Shown here: piece after piece, positions 7,898-17,834 of the stretch
How positions within the stretch are numbered: the first letter of the stretch is position 1
Layout: every line of letters begins with the position of its first letter
Assembly: GCF_003952225.1 (NCBI RefSeq)
Contig: NZ_CP034437.1
Span: 4,788,501 to 4,852,500 of the forward strand
Origin: Paenibacillus albus
GTDB taxonomy: Bacteria > Bacillota > Bacilli > Paenibacillales > Paenibacillaceae
Direction of reading: 5' to 3'
Length of the DNA: 64,000 bases
The notes under the pieces: model-generated
The model's input: only the letters and a program-made list of their open reading frames with translations
Database searches by the model: none
Told to the model about the DNA's origin: nothing
Position numbers and translations under genes: made by a program

Positions 7898-10800
7898 TTA
7901 TATGGAGATAAGTTCAGCGTAAACGCTGCGCAATTCTTCCAAATTCGCATTGTCCGACAGCGAGTTCAGCTTGCCTTCACTGAAGGAGCTAATGTCCTGC
8001 TGCAGCGCTGACCCGCAGTTCTTCATCGCCTGCTGCCATAGCTGCGCATATCGCTCGCTCCAATCGAACTCCGCTTCGCTAATCCAGCTTTGCAGAGGCT
8101 CGGCGAGCTCGGTCTCAAGCAAGGAGCGAAGCGCTGGCTTGCCCTCGCCTTCGAAGAAGTGGCGCGGAGACTTGAACTTGCTCCACAGCAGCTTCGTGTC
8201 GATGTTCTTCGCCTGCCAAGCTGTACGTTCCTCAGGCGTCGCAATCTCTAGCGGGTTAAAGCCTGATGGCGCAAAGCCAGGAAGGAGCTGTGCAGCTTCT
8301 TCCGCTGTATCCGCAGCTTTCTTAGCTGCAAGCTTATTCAGCGCATTATCAAGGCGAAGTGAAGTTGCCTCAAGCTCCTGCGCAAGCTCAATTTGCAGCA
8401 AACGCTGCAGCTCGAGCCAGCAGGTGAGCATCGCTTTCTTCAAGTCCCTGCCATCGTCTTGAAGGACGGAAGGATTGAAGGCGAAGTTGTAATGGTCGCC
8501 GAAACGAAGCTGTACACGCTGAAGCACGTAGAAGAGAAGCTCCTTCAGCTCCTGCTGAAGCTGCTGATTGTTCGGCGATTCCGCAAGCACCGCTGCCAAT
8601 GCGCGGGCTTCATCTGCGCTTGCTTGCAGTGCTGTGCGCGCCTGCTCGCGGGACAACGCATCCCCGGAAGCTGCCTCCAGCCAGTTCGCAATCGTACGGC
8701 GAGCACGCTCAAGCTCCTGCTCGGCAGAGCTTACCGCAAGCGCCCCGAGATCATTTTGCGTGAAGCCTAGGAATGATTCCTCGAATGCGCCGATGCCCGA
8801 AGACGCGATAAGCGCCGCATTGCCGGTCTGCTTGCCGTCTAATGCCTGCAGGCTGGATATCGGGAACATCCGCGGGAAACGAATGCCATGCTGCTGCAGG
8901 TTGCGCTCTACGTGAGCAAGCACATCATCGCGCTCCTGCTCGCTTGCGGCAAGGTCTGCTGCGTTGACGATAAAGAACATTTTATCGAGCTCGAATTGGT
9001 CCTTCACGCGGCCCAGCTGCATAAGGAACTGGCGGTCCGCTTGCGAGAACGCATGGTTATAATAAGTCACGAACAGAATCGCGTCCGCATTCTTAATGTA
9101 GTTGAAAGCAACGCCGGTATGGCGCGCATTGACTGAATCAGCTCCCGGTGTATCCACGAGAACAATGCCTTGTGCAGTAAGCGGATTGCGATGATGCAGC
9201 TCGATCTCGCTGACGAAGCAAGAACGCGATTCATCCGCCACATAGCTGCGGTACTCTTCACCGCTTACGGCTAGCTGCTGACCGAGCAGAGCTTCATGCG
9301 CAGCCCAGCCTTTGGCAGCCGCCTTCAGGAAGCTGTAATGCGGCCTGCCGCCTGCGTGCACGGCATCTGGCGTCAGCTTCACAATGGCTTGCAGCAGAGC
9401 TGTATCGCTTAGCGACCCAGCCTCTTCCCCAAGCAGCTCAAGCGAATAGCGCAGGTCATCGAGCATCGCCTGGCGCGATTTCATAAGCACGGTTGCTGTG
9501 CCGTGCGGATGTGCTTCCGTAGGCGGCACGATCCGGTTAACCGCCGCTGTTGTCGGGTTCGGCGATACCGGCAGAACCGAATCGCCGAGCAGCGCATTCG
9601 CGAGCGACGATTTGCCCGCGCTGAACGCGCCGAACAGCGCGATCGTGAAGCGGCTGCTGCGCAGCCGCTCCGCCTTGTCGCGCATGCCGGCGACCGTCGC
9701 GGCAAGCGATGGCTGCGCCGCCAGCAGCTCGGCGGCGCGCGTTAGCCGCTCCGCGGCCTGGCGCTGCGGCGCGAGCGCGTGCGGCGCCGCAGTGCCAGCG
9801 CCTGCTGCGGCGAGGTCCGCCGCCGCCGCTGGCGCCACTGCCGCTTCGCGGGCGTGCGCATCGCCGCCCGCGAGCGCGGCTGCGCTAGTGCCAGCGGCAG
9901 CTTCGCCTGCCGCCGCCGGCACGGCGCCAGGGGCGCGAAGCGCCCCGCTGCCGAGAGCGGCTGCCTGCGGCTTCGGCAGCTCAGGGCGTGGCGGCGCCGG
10001 AGGCAGCAGCGCCGCCAGCCGCGCGAGATGCGCGGCCGCGCGCTGCGCAAGCGCGGCCAGCTGCGCGAGCGCGCCGGCTTGCTGCGAGAGCTCAGCCAGC
10101 CGCTCGCGCAGCGGTGCTGCTGCAGCTTCGCCAGCCGCTGCAGCACGAGTGCCTAGCGCGTCGATCCATTCGAGCGCGCGCTTGCGGAAGAGCCCCTTCA
10201 CTTCCGCGGCGAGATCGCGGCTGTAAGTCATCGTATACTCATTTCCGAACACAGCGCCGGTATTCACAAGCTTCACAAGCACTTCCGGCGTGAGCAAGCC
10301 GCTGAACTGACTCTTCAGCTCTTCCTCAAGCGATTCATCGCGCCAGCCGATTGCATCCGCAGCTTTGCGAAGCACGTCCAGGACATGCCATTCAATGCCT
10401 GCGCGGACACGATCATCAATATCCACGAAGAATGCTTGTTGGCGGCGTTCCTGCTCCGCAGCTGTCTTCGCGCCTGCGAATAGCAACCCTGCTTTAAAAC
10501 CAGGCTTCCGGCTCTCTAAGAAAGTGTGCGCCAAGTCACGCGTTGGAGCAGGCGTAATATTCGCATTGTCAAGAATGCTCTGAATTTCAAGCCTTAGCTT
10601 CGTCTTTAACCCTTCGCTCTCCGCAGCAAAAACGCGCAGCTCCTCTTGCAGCCCCGCAATCTCATCGCGCAAGCGATCTGCTTCGCCTTCGCCTCCTGCT
10701 TCAGCTACCAGTCGCTCGCGCTCCGCCTCAGAAGCTTCCTCCATATACTTGCCATGCATCCGAACGACATAGCGAGCAGACGCATCGACACTGCCGACCG

Positions 10801-11599
10801 CAAGCGGTCCGCGAATCGCAGCAAGCGACTCAAATAAGCCTTCAAGCGCGGACAATTCGGAATGCGGATGATCCGGCTCACGCAGAGACAGATAAATGAT
10901 GCCGCTAGGCTCCAAATGCCAGTTGCTGAACGCTTCGTCAACGCTTTGCTTATAGGCTTCAAAAGAAAGCTCGCGCTCTCGATGTTTGTCGATTTGATTC
11001 ACGATCAAGTAGAGCGGCTTTCCCCACTCTTTCAATTGCTTCGCGAATGTGAAATTAATTTCCGATTGGACATGGTTATAATCCATGACATAGAAAACGA
11101 CGTCTGCCAAATGGAGCGCCGATTCGGTCGCCATCCGGTGCGCGTCGTCAGTGGAGTCAATTCCCGGCGTGTCCAGCAGCACTGTATGCGTGCCAAGACG
11201 CGGGATTGGATAGGACAAGCTGACGGATAGCACCGTTTCTCCGTCCTTGCAATAGGCATTCACTTGATCAACCGGAACTTCAATCGTTTGTTCAACGCCC
11301 GCGACCAGCTTCTTAATCGTCGCTTTGGCATCGCCGTTCACGATACTGACGACGTTCGCGCTCGTAGGAATCGGACTCGATGGCAGCAGCTGAGTGCCGC
11401 ACAGCCGATTAACGAGTGTTGACTTTCCTGCCGAAAAGTGTCCGCAGAAAGCGACGGTCAACTGACCATTTCCCAGCTTTTCACGCAGCTCCAGCAGTCT
11501 TGCCGCATCCGCTGTATCCCCTTGCTCTGCCATAATCGGCGCAATCTCAGCAAGTGAACTATCAAGCGAATGAGCGGCTTTCTCAATCGTTTGGCTCAT
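7898..11599 (-). CDS. dynA: Two-GTPase bacterial dynamin-like protein (DynA type)
   Basis: A membrane-remodelling GTPase with two fused dynamin units in 1233 residues, like B. subtilis DynA (about 1190), which tethers and fuses membranes and supports membrane repair. First GTPase: G1 GHFSAGKST (residues 53-61), G3 DTPGIDST, G4 VNQID. Second GTPase near residue 660: G1 GAFSAGKSS, G3 DTPGADSV, then VNAAD at the G4 position. Long helical stalk segments follow each. Residues about 480-650 are an unusual Ala-, Pro- and Leu-rich linker encoded by very GC-rich DNA. A GGGAGAGAGAG site precedes the ATG. It is a single-gene unit closed by a strong terminator. Function is from family knowledge. Confidence 0.93.
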   Translation of the reverse strand: MSQTIEKAAHSLDSSLAEIAPIMAEQGDTADAARLLELREKLGNGQLTVAFCGHFSAGKSTLVNRLCGTQLLPSSPIPTSANVVSIVNGDAKATIKKLVAGVEQTIEVPVDQVNAYCKDGETVLSVSLSYPIPRLGTHTVLLDTPGIDSTDDAHRMATESALHLADVVFYVMDYNHVQSEINFTFAKQLKEWGKPLYLIVNQIDKHRERELSFEAYKQSVDEAFSNWHLEPSGIIYLSLREPDHPHSELSALEGLFESLAAIRGPLAVGSVDASARYVVRMHGKYMEEASEAERERLVAEAGGEGEADRLRDEIAGLQEELRVFAAESEGLKTKLRLEIQSILDNANITPAPTRDLAHTFLESRKPGFKAGLLFAGAKTAAEQERRQQAFFVDIDDRVRAGIEWHVLDVLRKAADAIGWRDESLEEELKSQFSGLLTPEVLVKLVNTGAVFGNEYTMTYSRDLAAEVKGLFRKRALEWIDALGTRAAAAGEAAAAPLRERLAELSQQAGALAQLAALAQRAAAHLARLAALLPPAPPRPELPKPQAAALGSGALRAPGAVPAAAGEAAAGTSAAALAGGDAHAREAAVAPAAAADLAAAGAGTAAPHALAPQRQAAERLTRAAELLAAQPSLAATVAGMRDKAERLRSSRFTIALFGAFSAGKSSLANALLGDSVLPVSPNPTTAAVNRIVPPTEAHPHGTATVLMKSRQAMLDDLRYSLELLGEEAGSLSDTALLQAIVKLTPDAVHAGGRPHYSFLKAAAKGWAAHEALLGQQLAVSGEEYRSYVADESRSCFVSEIELHHRNPLTAQGIVLVDTPGADSVNARHTGVAFNYIKNADAILFVTYYNHAFSQADRQFLMQLGRVKDQFELDKMFFIVNAADLAASEQERDDVLAHVERNLQQHGIRFPRMFPISSLQALDGKQTGNAALIASSGIGAFEESFLGFTQNDLGALAVSSAEQELERARRTIANWLEAASGDALSREQARTALQASADEARALAAVLAESPNNQQLQQELKELLFYVLQRVQLRFGDHYNFAFNPSVLQDDGRDLKKAMLTCWLELQRLLQIELAQELEATSLRLDNALNKLAAKKAADTAEEAAQLLPGFAPSGFNPLEIATPEERTAWQAKNIDTKLLWSKFKSPRHFFEGEGKPALRSLLETELAEPLQSWISEAEFDWSERYAQLWQQAMKNCGSALQQDISSFSEGKLNSLSDNANLEELRSVYAELISI

Positions 11600-11728
11600 T
11601 TCTCTCTCTCCCTATCTTCTTCCCATTCATCATGTCATTATACGATAATGTGAACAAAAGGACCACAAGAAGAACTAACTCCCCGTGACCCTTTCGCATA
11701 GTCCTTCTATTAATTTACGCTTCCGTTC

Positions 11729-11995
11729 TTATACCAATTGAACCTCAGGCACGCAAATTTCAAACACTTCGCCGTGCTGGAGAATCGTAATGTTGCGCTC
11801 CTTCTCTTTCATCACGACGCATTCCGGTTTCAATCTCATACGTTCAATATATTGATCAGGCACGTCGCCCGCGCCACTAACTGTAACGCCTTCTACAATA
11901 ATTTCTTCATTCTCGGCTGGAGGTGACTCCATAATTTGTTCGTAGATATCGGAAAATAGAGTAAAATCCTTTGTGTATACGGAGATGCATTTCAT
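11729..11995 (-). CDS. Small conserved-looking protein of unknown function
   Basis: An 88-residue soluble, acidic protein that I do not recognise. It has no signal peptide, membrane segment or cysteine motif; the only striking feature is the acidic stretch PPAENEEIIVEG. The start is well supported by AGAAGGATGATTGAACG before the ATG. It lies between nth and the dynamin gene on the same strand, 53 bp after nth, and may be co-transcribed with it. Confidence 0.7.
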   Translation of the reverse strand: MKCISVYTKDFTLFSDIYEQIMESPPAENEEIIVEGVTVSGAGDVPDQYIERMRLKPECVVMKEKERNITILQHGEVFEICVPEVQLV

Positions 11996-12048
11996 CGTTC
12001 AATCATCCTTCTCATTTAATTAGTTAGTTGTGGTGAATCCGCGACCTG

Positions 12049-12714
12049 TTACTTAGCCTTTCGGTTTAAGGCAAGTTTCATACGTCCTTTGCCTTCTTTG
12101 CAAAGTTCTGCCATCGGGCAAACCTCGCATTGCGGATTCTGAGCTTTACAATGATACCTTCCGAAGAAAATTAGCCGATGATGTGTCTCCGTCCAAAGTT
12201 CACGCGGAATAAGCTTCATCAATTTCTTCTCGACTTCAAGCACGCTATCATCGCTTTTGGCGAATCCAAGTCGCTTCGAAACACGCTCGACATGTGTATC
12301 TACTGCAATCGCTGGTACGCCAAACGCATTGGAAACGACGACATTAGCTGTTTTGCGCCCTACACCCGGCAGCTTGGTCAACTGCTCGTGCTTCTCTGGC
12401 ACTTCGCCGTCATGCTCATCAATTAGGATTCGGCATAACTTCTGGATAAACATTGCTTTATTGCGGAATAGTCCTATTCGCCTTATGTCATGCTGCAGCT
12501 CTTCGAGCGGCACAGCCAAATAATCCGCCGGCGTTTGATATTTCTGAAACAGATCTACCGTTACTTTGTTGACTGTTTCATCCGTACACTGAGCGGACAA
12601 TAGGACAGCGATCGTAAGCTCGAACGGATTGCGGTGATTGAGTTCACAATGGGCATCCGGAAACATCTCGCCAATGACACGCAAAAAATGATCCATCTTC
12701 TCTTTCGCCTTCAA
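12049..12714 (-). CDS. nth: Endonuclease III (DNA glycosylase/AP lyase)
   Basis: Base-excision repair enzyme that removes oxidised pyrimidines and cleaves abasic sites. The helix-hairpin-helix is LPGVGRKTAN with the catalytic Lys121, followed by the catalytic Asp139 in VDTHV. A [4Fe-4S] site is formed by Cys189, 196, 199 and 205 (C-x6-C-x2-C-x5-C). I set the start at the TTG at 12714: AGGAG lies 11 nt upstream, and the resulting 221-residue protein aligns end to end with B. subtilis Nth (219). The frame continues upstream to an ATG at 12771 that lacks a ribosome site. Confidence 0.95.
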   Translation of the reverse strand: MKAKEKMDHFLRVIGEMFPDAHCELNHRNPFELTIAVLLSAQCTDETVNKVTVDLFQKYQTPADYLAVPLEELQHDIRRIGLFRNKAMFIQKLCRILIDEHDGEVPEKHEQLTKLPGVGRKTANVVVSNAFGVPAIAVDTHVERVSKRLGFAKSDDSVLEVEKKLMKLIPRELWTETHHRLIFFGRYHCKAQNPQCEVCPMAELCKEGKGRMKLALNRKAK

Positions 12715-12839
12715 CCGATTACTCACTCCTATGCGGGCCATTGCACTAAAGTGTAGCGAATAATGTCGCATTAATCAACCGTTTTGGTGCTCCAACTAGC
12801 CCAAGAAGTTCTATTTTGTTCTTGTTTTCACAGAATTGC

Positions 12840-12871
12840 AAAAAAAGAAGTCCTGGCCTTTCAGCCAGGAC
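12840..12871 (-). terminator. Terminator of the SLH-protein operon
   Basis: On the minus strand, GTCCTGGC and GCCAGGAC form a hairpin with a short loop, followed by TTCTTTTTTT. It lies just after the stop of the SLH gene. Confidence 0.9.
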
Positions 12872-12885
12872 CGCGAATAACGAAA

Positions 12886-15594
12886 TTATAGCTTCTCGAT
12901 CTCAATAATGGAGTTCTGATTCACATAGAGCACAATCTGATCGCCGTCAATCAACTGAGCGATGGATATTACATTGCCACCCTGTGTCACTTTCGTCGCA
13001 GCTGTCACTGTGTAAGTGTTGTTATCATTCAAAGTAGCTCGTTTAACAGATAATTCGCCGTTTGCCGAGTTATACTTCCAGAACGTTTTGCTCACGCCGC
13101 TATATGCAGTAACGCCTACAACATCCTTCACATTCTTCTTCACTTCAACCCGGTCACCGACAGCGAGTCCAGCTGTGCTGCTGCTTGTCGAACCGTTCTT
13201 CACAACGGTGAAGCCTGTGCCAAGCTGTACTTCAGTCGTTTTGCCGCTGTAATCCAATACCGTTACACTTGCAGCTGAAGTAGAAACGACACGGCCAACC
13301 GTCACATTTACTTGTTTCACAGAAGCAACGGTCTTCCCTACATAATAGAGGTTAACGGTCTGTCCTGCCTTGAAGCTCGACACCGTAAGCTGAGTACCGC
13401 TCTCATTGGACAAACCAATAGCTGCTACTGCTACGTCGACCACGGAGCCATCGCTCATCTTCACAGTGAGCTTCTGTTTAGCCGTATCAACTGCGGTCAC
13501 TTCTGCTTGCTTCGCAGTATGAACTTGCAGCACAGCAACCTTATCTTGACTCGCATTCAGTACAGCTGTAACTGTATCTCCTACTGTAATGTCTGACAGA
13601 GTAGCTGATGTTTTGCCGTTAATTTCAACCGTGCTAATCGTATCCATCGGGAGCGTAATGTTAAGCCCGTTCGATTGAACGATCGTAACCTGCTTCAAGC
13701 TGGAGCTGACGCTCGTAGCCGTACCGCTGTATTTGTACACGAATTGGATAAATACTGCTTTATCGTTTGTGTAACCGATTGTCAGCTTCTTGTTCTTAAC
13801 TAGGAATGCACTTGCACCCGTGATTGTAAGCGGCGCACCGTTCATGTCAATCTTCGTAGCATCAGTTAAGTACACGGAGATTAATCCTCCGGTAGAGGTT
13901 TTCAACAACAGTGCCTTCAAATCGGAATCATAGCTTACAATTGATGCTCCGCCAAGGACTTCTACTTGACGGTTCACGACTTTAATCGCGACTACCTCAT
14001 CTTTACTGTTCAGCGTAATGTCAAGGACATCTCCTTTTACAAGATCCGCAATTGAAGTACCTGTCAGTCCATCAATCGTCACTGCAACATTGCTGGAAAT
14101 AAACTTAGCTTCCGGCTTGCCGGAGCTGCCGCTGGTGCTCAGATAAGAAATGATTTTGCCATCGCTGCTCACCGTGTAGAACTCACCGCGAACAAGCTTT
14201 GCAGATGTTTGCACGATCGTGACTTTCGTAATGACCGAGTTCTTCACTTCGTAGCTGACAACATCGCCAACGCGCAGCGCTGATAGACCGCCATCAAGAA
14301 GCTGTCCTTGCCATACAACATCGACCTGCGACGCCGCGGAATACATCGAAGCTGTATCTGCCTCGTCATCTTGAATCGTTAGCGTTGGCGGTGTTACTTG
14401 TACGGATTGAATGATGCCTTGTCCTGTCTTATTAACTGGTGCAGAGTTCACTTTAATTGAAATTGCGACCGGCTTCGCCCGGTATGTATCTTGCGTAATT
14501 TCGACTTGGCTGTCAGCCGCTAGGCTTGTAATGGCAATTGGGTTGCCAGATCCGTCTGTCACTTTCGTAGTGCTGCTGTATGTAATCGGAACCATGTCTT
14601 CATCAGACCAGATCCAAAGCTTCTTATCATTTGCGGCTACGCGAGTTACTGAACCTGTTACCGTGCTTACCTGAGCCTTGTCATCCAACTGTTCCACATA
14701 AAGCGGCTTCGTACCATCTGCAATGACGAGCACCTTCGTGTTCGGCGTTAATTGGCTCACAGTGGACAGCTTCTCGGAATCGAAGCGATAAACATAGGTA
14801 TCTGGCGACAAATCAAGCGTCGTGTCCTTATCGTTTGCATAGAGATGGAGCGAGCTTGCGTCAGCGCTTGTCAGAATCGCCGTATATTGACCAGTATAGT
14901 TCATAGGATACTGTGCTTCCGCTCTGCTAAGAATCGTAGCGATAGAAGCGCGTGTAATGTAGCCCTGTGGATCGAACGTATCCGCCGTCATCCCTTTAAT
15001 TAGACCAAGTGATACGGCTGCATTGATATATCCTGCATAGCCATCGTCAATTTTGTTTGCATCTTTGAACGAAACCGGCGATGAAGCGAGCTCGTCCGCT
15101 GTTTTCTGCTTCTCAATGGCTTTTACGATCAGCTTCGTGATCCATTCGCGCGACGCTTTCTTAAGGCCCCACTGCGAACCTGCTTCTGCTTGTTTAAACT
15201 CTTCTGTCTGGTCGAGCAAGCCAAGCTTGAATGCAAGAATAATATAAGGCTTAAAATAAGTGCTGACTTCAAAATTCTCCGGGAAAACGATCGCTTCGTC
15301 TGCCTTTACGTCCTGCTCTTTCCCAATAAAGCGGATCGCAAGCGCTACTGCTTCCTGCTGTGAAACATTATCGGCAGGCTTGAATGCGCCGTTCGTTCCT
15401 TTGATAATACCTTGCATGGCGAGCTTCGCGATATGCTTCTCCGCCCAATGGCCGGAAGGTACGTCGCTGAATTTAGTAACGACTGAAGAAGCTTCTGCAT
15501 GTGCAAGCGTGCTTCCTACTGCCGAGAAACCTGTGAGCAGGGAGAACACCATAAGCGACGATACTGCTTTGACCCATTTCTTCTGTTGCGGCAT
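12886..15594 (-). CDS. Surface-layer (SLH) domain protein with tandem beta modules
   Basis: A 902-residue exported protein. The signal peptide is followed by an AHA-like cleavage site near residue 33. Three S-layer homology domains cover about residues 40-232; the first contains FSDVPSGHWAEKHIAKLA. Such domains bind pyruvylated secondary cell-wall polymer. The remaining 670 residues are a series of degenerate modules of about 75-90 residues, each with the pattern of a Gly-Asp turn (GDVV, GDVLDI, GDTVTAV, GDRVEV) followed by short beta strands. GAAGGAG lies 9 nt before the ATG. It is the last gene of an operon with the GerMN lipoprotein and amidase, so a cell-surface role is likely. Confidence 0.88.
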   Translation of the reverse strand: MPQQKKWVKAVSSLMVFSLLTGFSAVGSTLAHAEASSVVTKFSDVPSGHWAEKHIAKLAMQGIIKGTNGAFKPADNVSQQEAVALAIRFIGKEQDVKADEAIVFPENFEVSTYFKPYIILAFKLGLLDQTEEFKQAEAGSQWGLKKASREWITKLIVKAIEKQKTADELASSPVSFKDANKIDDGYAGYINAAVSLGLIKGMTADTFDPQGYITRASIATILSRAEAQYPMNYTGQYTAILTSADASSLHLYANDKDTTLDLSPDTYVYRFDSEKLSTVSQLTPNTKVLVIADGTKPLYVEQLDDKAQVSTVTGSVTRVAANDKKLWIWSDEDMVPITYSSTTKVTDGSGNPIAITSLAADSQVEITQDTYRAKPVAISIKVNSAPVNKTGQGIIQSVQVTPPTLTIQDDEADTASMYSAASQVDVVWQGQLLDGGLSALRVGDVVSYEVKNSVITKVTIVQTSAKLVRGEFYTVSSDGKIISYLSTSGSSGKPEAKFISSNVAVTIDGLTGTSIADLVKGDVLDITLNSKDEVVAIKVVNRQVEVLGGASIVSYDSDLKALLLKTSTGGLISVYLTDATKIDMNGAPLTITGASAFLVKNKKLTIGYTNDKAVFIQFVYKYSGTATSVSSSLKQVTIVQSNGLNITLPMDTISTVEINGKTSATLSDITVGDTVTAVLNASQDKVAVLQVHTAKQAEVTAVDTAKQKLTVKMSDGSVVDVAVAAIGLSNESGTQLTVSSFKAGQTVNLYYVGKTVASVKQVNVTVGRVVSTSAASVTVLDYSGKTTEVQLGTGFTVVKNGSTSSSTAGLAVGDRVEVKKNVKDVVGVTAYSGVSKTFWKYNSANGELSVKRATLNDNNTYTVTAATKVTQGGNVISIAQLIDGDQIVLYVNQNSIIEIEKL

Positions 15595-15609
15595 GTCTGT
15601 AAGCTCCTT

Positions 15610-16233
15610 CTATTGTTTAGTAATTGGATGATCCAAATCCATATGTCCCATAAGACTGTCCACAGATTCACCGTCGACTAGCAGGTCTATGGAAGTGACA
15701 TCTTGGAATTGAAAATACGTCTTCTCGATCGCTTCAAGTGCGAGCATTTCACCTGGTGCTCCTAGCCTTGCATCATCTGGAAGATGAAGGTCGAGTGTAA
15801 TTGCCGTGCCTTCCTGCTTCACGCTCCGCAGCTCGGCATGCTTCCAGAGCGATGGTTCACCCTTGTCATCATCTTTCTTCATCGCAGCGAAAGCCGCTTC
15901 CAGCTTCTGTTTGCCGTCGCTGTACTCAATCTCGGCCTTCTGCTCATGCAAGTCCAGCATCTCGTCATCGGTATAGTAGAGAGAGATTTGTTCTTTCTTA
16001 ACCTCCGGCTTCGGCGGCTCTTGTTCTTCATTCGCATCAGACTGATTCGAGTTCGTACCCTCCGCGGGCGGCTGGTTCTGGTTCGTGCTCGTATTCTGTT
16101 TGTTCACTGAACCTGCTTGCGTTGTCTGCTGCTGCTCCTCCTGCTCTACTCGGCTTCCGCAGGCACTAAGAGGGACGAGCATCGTTGCAGCTATGAGAAC
16201 AGAAAATAAAGAAGTCGTGACATGACGTTTCAT
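15610..16233 (-). CDS. GerMN-domain lipoprotein
   Basis: An envelope lipoprotein of 207 residues. The signal peptide ends in the lipobox LSAC, with lipidated Cys25. A 60-residue Gln/Asn/Glu-rich linker leads to a GerMN domain (from about residue 83, ISLYYTDDEMLDL) of the kind found in the germination and sporulation protein GerM. I chose the ATG at 16233 because AGGAGG is 6 nt upstream; another ATG two codons earlier sits directly on that site. It is 10 bp after the amidase gene and 15 bp before the SLH gene. A role in spore or wall assembly is inferred. Confidence 0.85.
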   Translation of the reverse strand: MKRHVTTSLFSVLIAATMLVPLSACGSRVEQEEQQQTTQAGSVNKQNTSTNQNQPPAEGTNSNQSDANEEQEPPKPEVKKEQISLYYTDDEMLDLHEQKAEIEYSDGKQKLEAAFAAMKKDDDKGEPSLWKHAELRSVKQEGTAITLDLHLPDDARLGAPGEMLALEAIEKTYFQFQDVTSIDLLVDGESVDSLMGHMDLDHPITKQ

Positions 16234-16243
16234 CTGCATCCTC

Positions 16244-17746
16244 CTAGCTAAGCTTCAAATATTCTTTAATTCCACTGACGATTTCTGCAGCGATCTTATT
16301 CTGCTTCTGGTCGCTGAACAAAACCGAGCTATCGTTGCTATTCGACAAGTAACCCGCTTCGAGCAAGACGGCAGGCATCGTTGTTGCTTTTACGACGCGG
16401 AATGCAGCCGTTCTTACGCTGCGATTCTTTAGTCCGGTTCCAGCTACCAGATGCTTATGAATAATATCTGCGAACGATTTGCTATTCGCATGATAGTAGT
16501 ACGTCTCTGAACCCGTAACGGATGCAGTTTCTGCTTTATTCGCATGGAATGAAATAAATAAGTCCGCTTTAAGGTTGTTTGCGATCGCTGCACGATCATC
16601 AAGCTCGATGAATGTATCATTCGATCTCGTGAGGTACGGCTTAATTCTTGTTTCTTTGTCAAGCAGCGCTTTTACTTTCAAAGTAACCGCTAAATTATAC
16701 TCTTTCTCCTTATGGCCGTTGACGCTCGCGGCGCCTGGATCCTTGCCACCGTGTCCGGCATCCAGCACGACTTTATATATAGTCGGTCCGGCCGACGTTC
16801 CCGGCGGTGTTACCGGAGGAATCGGGTCGGTTGCGGGCGGCGTGTCAACAGGAGGCGGCCCCGTCTGCTCCAACACATCAATGCGAACGGCTTGTTCTTC
16901 CTTCACGATGCTGTAATTGGTTGGTGCCGACAAGTCTAGTACAACACGAACGGTCGAAGGCTTGTCCGAATAATAAGAGAAGCGGATCTTCTGCAAAGTC
17001 GGATGAGAATCGACAAGAACTTCACCGAGCTTCGAAGTGGTGTTCGTAAATCCAGGCGTGAACTCTTGTGCGAAATTCATATTCGGCAAATCAATAACGA
17101 TTCGTTCAGGGCTGTGTAGAACTTCTGTGCGCACATCACTTAAGCTGCCGTCATAAGGGAGAGAAATACTGCCAAGTCCATTATACTCGATTGCTTTCAG
17201 GAGCGTCGTGGAATTTGGCAAATTGGTTGATGGGTCACTGCCTGGATCGCCAATCTCGCCGGTTTCAGTGTCATCATTACTTCCATTACCGGTTCCTGGA
17301 TCAACAGGCACTCCCGGTGTAGTGGAGTCGGCATACAAGTGCACAGATCGTGACAGCTTGTCCCAATAAACTTGTAACCCAAACTGTTCACCTACGAATC
17401 GAAGCGGAACTAACGTCGATCCTGTACTAATCATAGCAGGCTTCTCAAGCGATGCTTCTTGACCGTTCACGATTGCGGTCTTATCGCCAATCGTAAGCAG
17501 CATGTTCGTATCGCCATTAGAGATCGTGACAACGGGAGACTTCCAGGATACATCAAAACCAAGACCTTCTGTTACCGTGCGAATAGGCACGAAAGTGGTA
17601 TCGCCGACAATTTGCGGTTCTGCGCCGCTTTGCAGCTGCTTGCCGTTAAGATAGAGCTTCGGCGCTGCTTCTGCTGCTCCAACAAGAGCCGGAAACATAG
17701 AGATGAGGAACGACAACAATAATACAGCGGTTACAAACTTCTTCAT
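16244..17746 (-). CDS. N-acetylmuramoyl-L-alanine amidase with CuAO-N-like and AMIN domains
   Basis: Exported peptidoglycan amidase that cuts between MurNAc and the stem peptide. After a signal peptide (about 27 residues) comes a copper amine oxidase N-like domain (about 30-138), a Gly/Asp-rich linker, an AMIN domain (about 183-293), a Pro/Thr-rich linker, and an Amidase_3 catalytic domain (about 323-498). Zinc ligands and catalytic residues are visible: His332 (LDAGHGGKDPG), Glu347, His401 (ISFHANKA) and Glu463 (LLEAGYLSN). AGGTG lies just before the ATG. It heads an operon with the lipoprotein and SLH protein. Confidence 0.93.
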   Translation of the reverse strand: MKKFVTAVLLLSFLISMFPALVGAAEAAPKLYLNGKQLQSGAEPQIVGDTTFVPIRTVTEGLGFDVSWKSPVVTISNGDTNMLLTIGDKTAIVNGQEASLEKPAMISTGSTLVPLRFVGEQFGLQVYWDKLSRSVHLYADSTTPGVPVDPGTGNGSNDDTETGEIGDPGSDPSTNLPNSTTLLKAIEYNGLGSISLPYDGSLSDVRTEVLHSPERIVIDLPNMNFAQEFTPGFTNTTSKLGEVLVDSHPTLQKIRFSYYSDKPSTVRVVLDLSAPTNYSIVKEEQAVRIDVLEQTGPPPVDTPPATDPIPPVTPPGTSAGPTIYKVVLDAGHGGKDPGAASVNGHKEKEYNLAVTLKVKALLDKETRIKPYLTRSNDTFIELDDRAAIANNLKADLFISFHANKAETASVTGSETYYYHANSKSFADIIHKHLVAGTGLKNRSVRTAAFRVVKATTMPAVLLEAGYLSNSNDSSVLFSDQKQNKIAAEIVSGIKEYLKLS

Positions 17747-17834
17747 CTTTCACCTCGGTGACTTTTTATCGTATAGTTAGACGCAATTCGCCAGAAAAAG
17801 TTGCGTTTTGAGGAAATTTGTAGCACGAAATAGA

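Noticed and set aside
9650-10150. Horizontally acquired insertion within dynA
   Set aside because: The frame is continuous with the gene and the composition is explained by Ala/Pro/Gly codons; no mobile element ends are visible.
9498-10226. Ala/Ser-rich plus-strand frame opposite the dynA linker
   Set aside because: It is caused by the GC-rich codons of the linker; no ribosome site and only low-complexity sequence.
11600-11728. Terminator between the 88-residue gene and dynA
   Set aside because: Only a 6-bp inverted repeat with a loop of about 36 nt was found, without a T-run.
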